Below, in pieces: positions 22,249 through 22,962 of a stretch of 22,962 nt of DNA; position 1 is the first letter of the stretch; each line of letters opens with the position of its first letter. The stretch lies in NCBI GenBank assembly GCA_945873925.1, contig CAMCES010000026.1:1-22962 (forward strand). The letters run 5' to 3'. This DNA is from Bordetella parapertussis (lineage in GTDB: Bacteria; Pseudomonadota; Gammaproteobacteria; Burkholderiales; Burkholderiaceae_C). The position numbers and the translations under genes were made by a program. The notes under the pieces were generated by a model. It ran no database searches, was not told the origin of the DNA, and was given only the letters and a program-made list of their open reading frames with translations.

Positions 22249-22962
22249 TCAGTAAACAAAGATCGGATTCACAATGGCTTGAACCGAACCGGTGGTGCGG
22301 TGTGGGCCAACGGTGATCATGCCTTCATAAACGCCATCTTTGATAGCTTGCTGGGCAACGACGTTCTCCAAAATGAAGACACCGAATTCAGCCAACAAGA
22401 TTTGGTGAACGTGGAACACTTGGCCTTCATTTTCGAAAGGAACAACTTCCAAGCCCCAAGTGTCTGAGCCAACCATGGCAACACCCAAGTTAGCCAAATA
22501 GCGAGCACCTTGAACACCCAAGCCAGGATGGGCTGCGCCATTGCGCTTGTCATCCACGCCCAGCAGTTTGTGCCAACCGGTATAGAAAATCACCACATCG
22601 CCTTTGTTGATCTTCATATTGCCTTGGCGCTTCAAAGCGGCCTCAATTTCAGGCTGATTGAAAGGTGTTCCCTCAGGGATGATGTCTTTGCCCATGACCG
22701 CTGTCATGTCCAAGAGCACAGCGCGGGTGGCGACACCTGGGAAGGTTTCAATGCCGAATTTCTTCAAACCGCTGACGCCTGTCACATCGATACCAGGCGT
22801 GCAGTTGTAGTAGACATTGTCAATACCGATGTGACCCAGTCCATCCAACTGCGTACCGATACCCACCCAAGCTTGCAAAATGTCATCGTGGTAGCTGAGC
22901 TTGGTTTTGCCCAGGGTTTGGCCGTTTTCTTGACCAGGTTTGACAATGGTCATGGAGTAAGT
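22249..22962 (-). CDS. Cyclase-family hydrolase (PF04199-like), 5' end beyond window
   Basis: The visible 237 residues match the C-terminal part of the cyclase/kynurenine-formamidase-like fold. The frame is open to the window edge (TYS before the first ATG at 22953), and members of this subgroup are longer, so the real start is outside. The family metal motif HxGTHxDxPxH reads GIGTQLDGLGH here: the first two histidines are Gly and Gln while the Asp and last His remain. FYTGWHKLLG and SDTWGLEVVPFENEG are further conserved parts. The substrate is unknown. It is convergent with the regulator and probably unrelated to fds. Confidence 0.82.
   Translation of the reverse strand, partial: TYSMTIVKPGQENGQTLGKTKLSYHDDILQAWVGIGTQLDGLGHIGIDNVYYNCTPGIDVTGVSGLKKFGIETFPGVATRAVLLDMTAVMGKDIIPEGTPFNQPEIEAALKRQGNMKINKGDVVIFYTGWHKLLGVDDKRNGAAHPGLGVQGARYLANLGVAMVGSDTWGLEVVPFENEGQVFHVHQILLAEFGVFILENVVAQQAIKDGVYEGMITVGPHRTTGSVQAIVNPIFVY

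Noticed and set aside
1..22962. CRISPR array, tRNA, rRNA, prophage or transposase genes
   Set aside because: No regularly spaced direct repeats, cloverleaf-like sequence or transposase/integrase motifs were seen on either strand.

Overview
The window looks like chromosomal DNA of a Comamonadaceae-type betaproteobacterium (order Burkholderiales; Limnohabitans- or Rhodoferax-like). This is judged from protein character and gene order, not from a database search. Genes are densely packed, and there is no sign of a prophage, integron, CRISPR array, rRNA or tRNA.

Left third (1-7770): hemL (missing only its extreme C-terminus) and a divergent ThiD-family kinase on the minus strand, a rubredoxin on the plus strand, a class I photolyase on the minus strand, then a tight plus-strand operon yqgE-ruvX-pyrR-pyrB-pyrC'. 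The last gene looks like a dihydroorotase but has lost nearly all its metal ligands. It is best read as the structural PyrC' subunit of a Pseudomonas-type aspartate transcarbamoylase. Two inverted repeats at 7769-7881, probably a decayed REP/MITE-like element, separate this operon from the next one.

Middle (7892-12575): a minus-strand series modE-modB-modC-fccA-fccB joins the molybdate regulator, permease and ATPase to a flavocytochrome c sulfide dehydrogenase with short gaps. The molybdate-binding protein gene modA lies divergently. A perfect 10+1+10 bp palindrome between modE and modA is the likely ModE operator.

Right half (12606-22962): a small exported protein of unknown function (probable outer-membrane barrel), whose ribosome binding site is buried in a 10-bp hairpin; then the minus-strand operon oxlT-fdsG-fdsB-fdsA-fdhD(fdsC)-fdsD for an oxalate/formate-type transporter and an NAD-dependent molybdenum formate dehydrogenase; a divergent regulator with a ModE-like helix-turn-helix and a substrate-binding-protein-like domain; a clear bidirectional terminator; and the 3' part of a cyclase-family hydrolase gene.

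Functionally, 9.5-22.2 kb reads as a molybdenum-formate island. ModABC imports molybdate, ModE senses it, Fds uses it as the Mo cofactor to oxidise formate to CO2 and make NADH, FdhD sulfurates the cofactor, and the OFA transporter may bring in formate or exchange it for oxalate. The most unusual items are the hairpin over the barrel gene's ribosome binding site, the joining of sulfide dehydrogenase to the mod operon, the ModE-HTH/binding-protein regulator, the extra C-terminal helix on the OFA transporter, and the intergenic inverted-repeat element.
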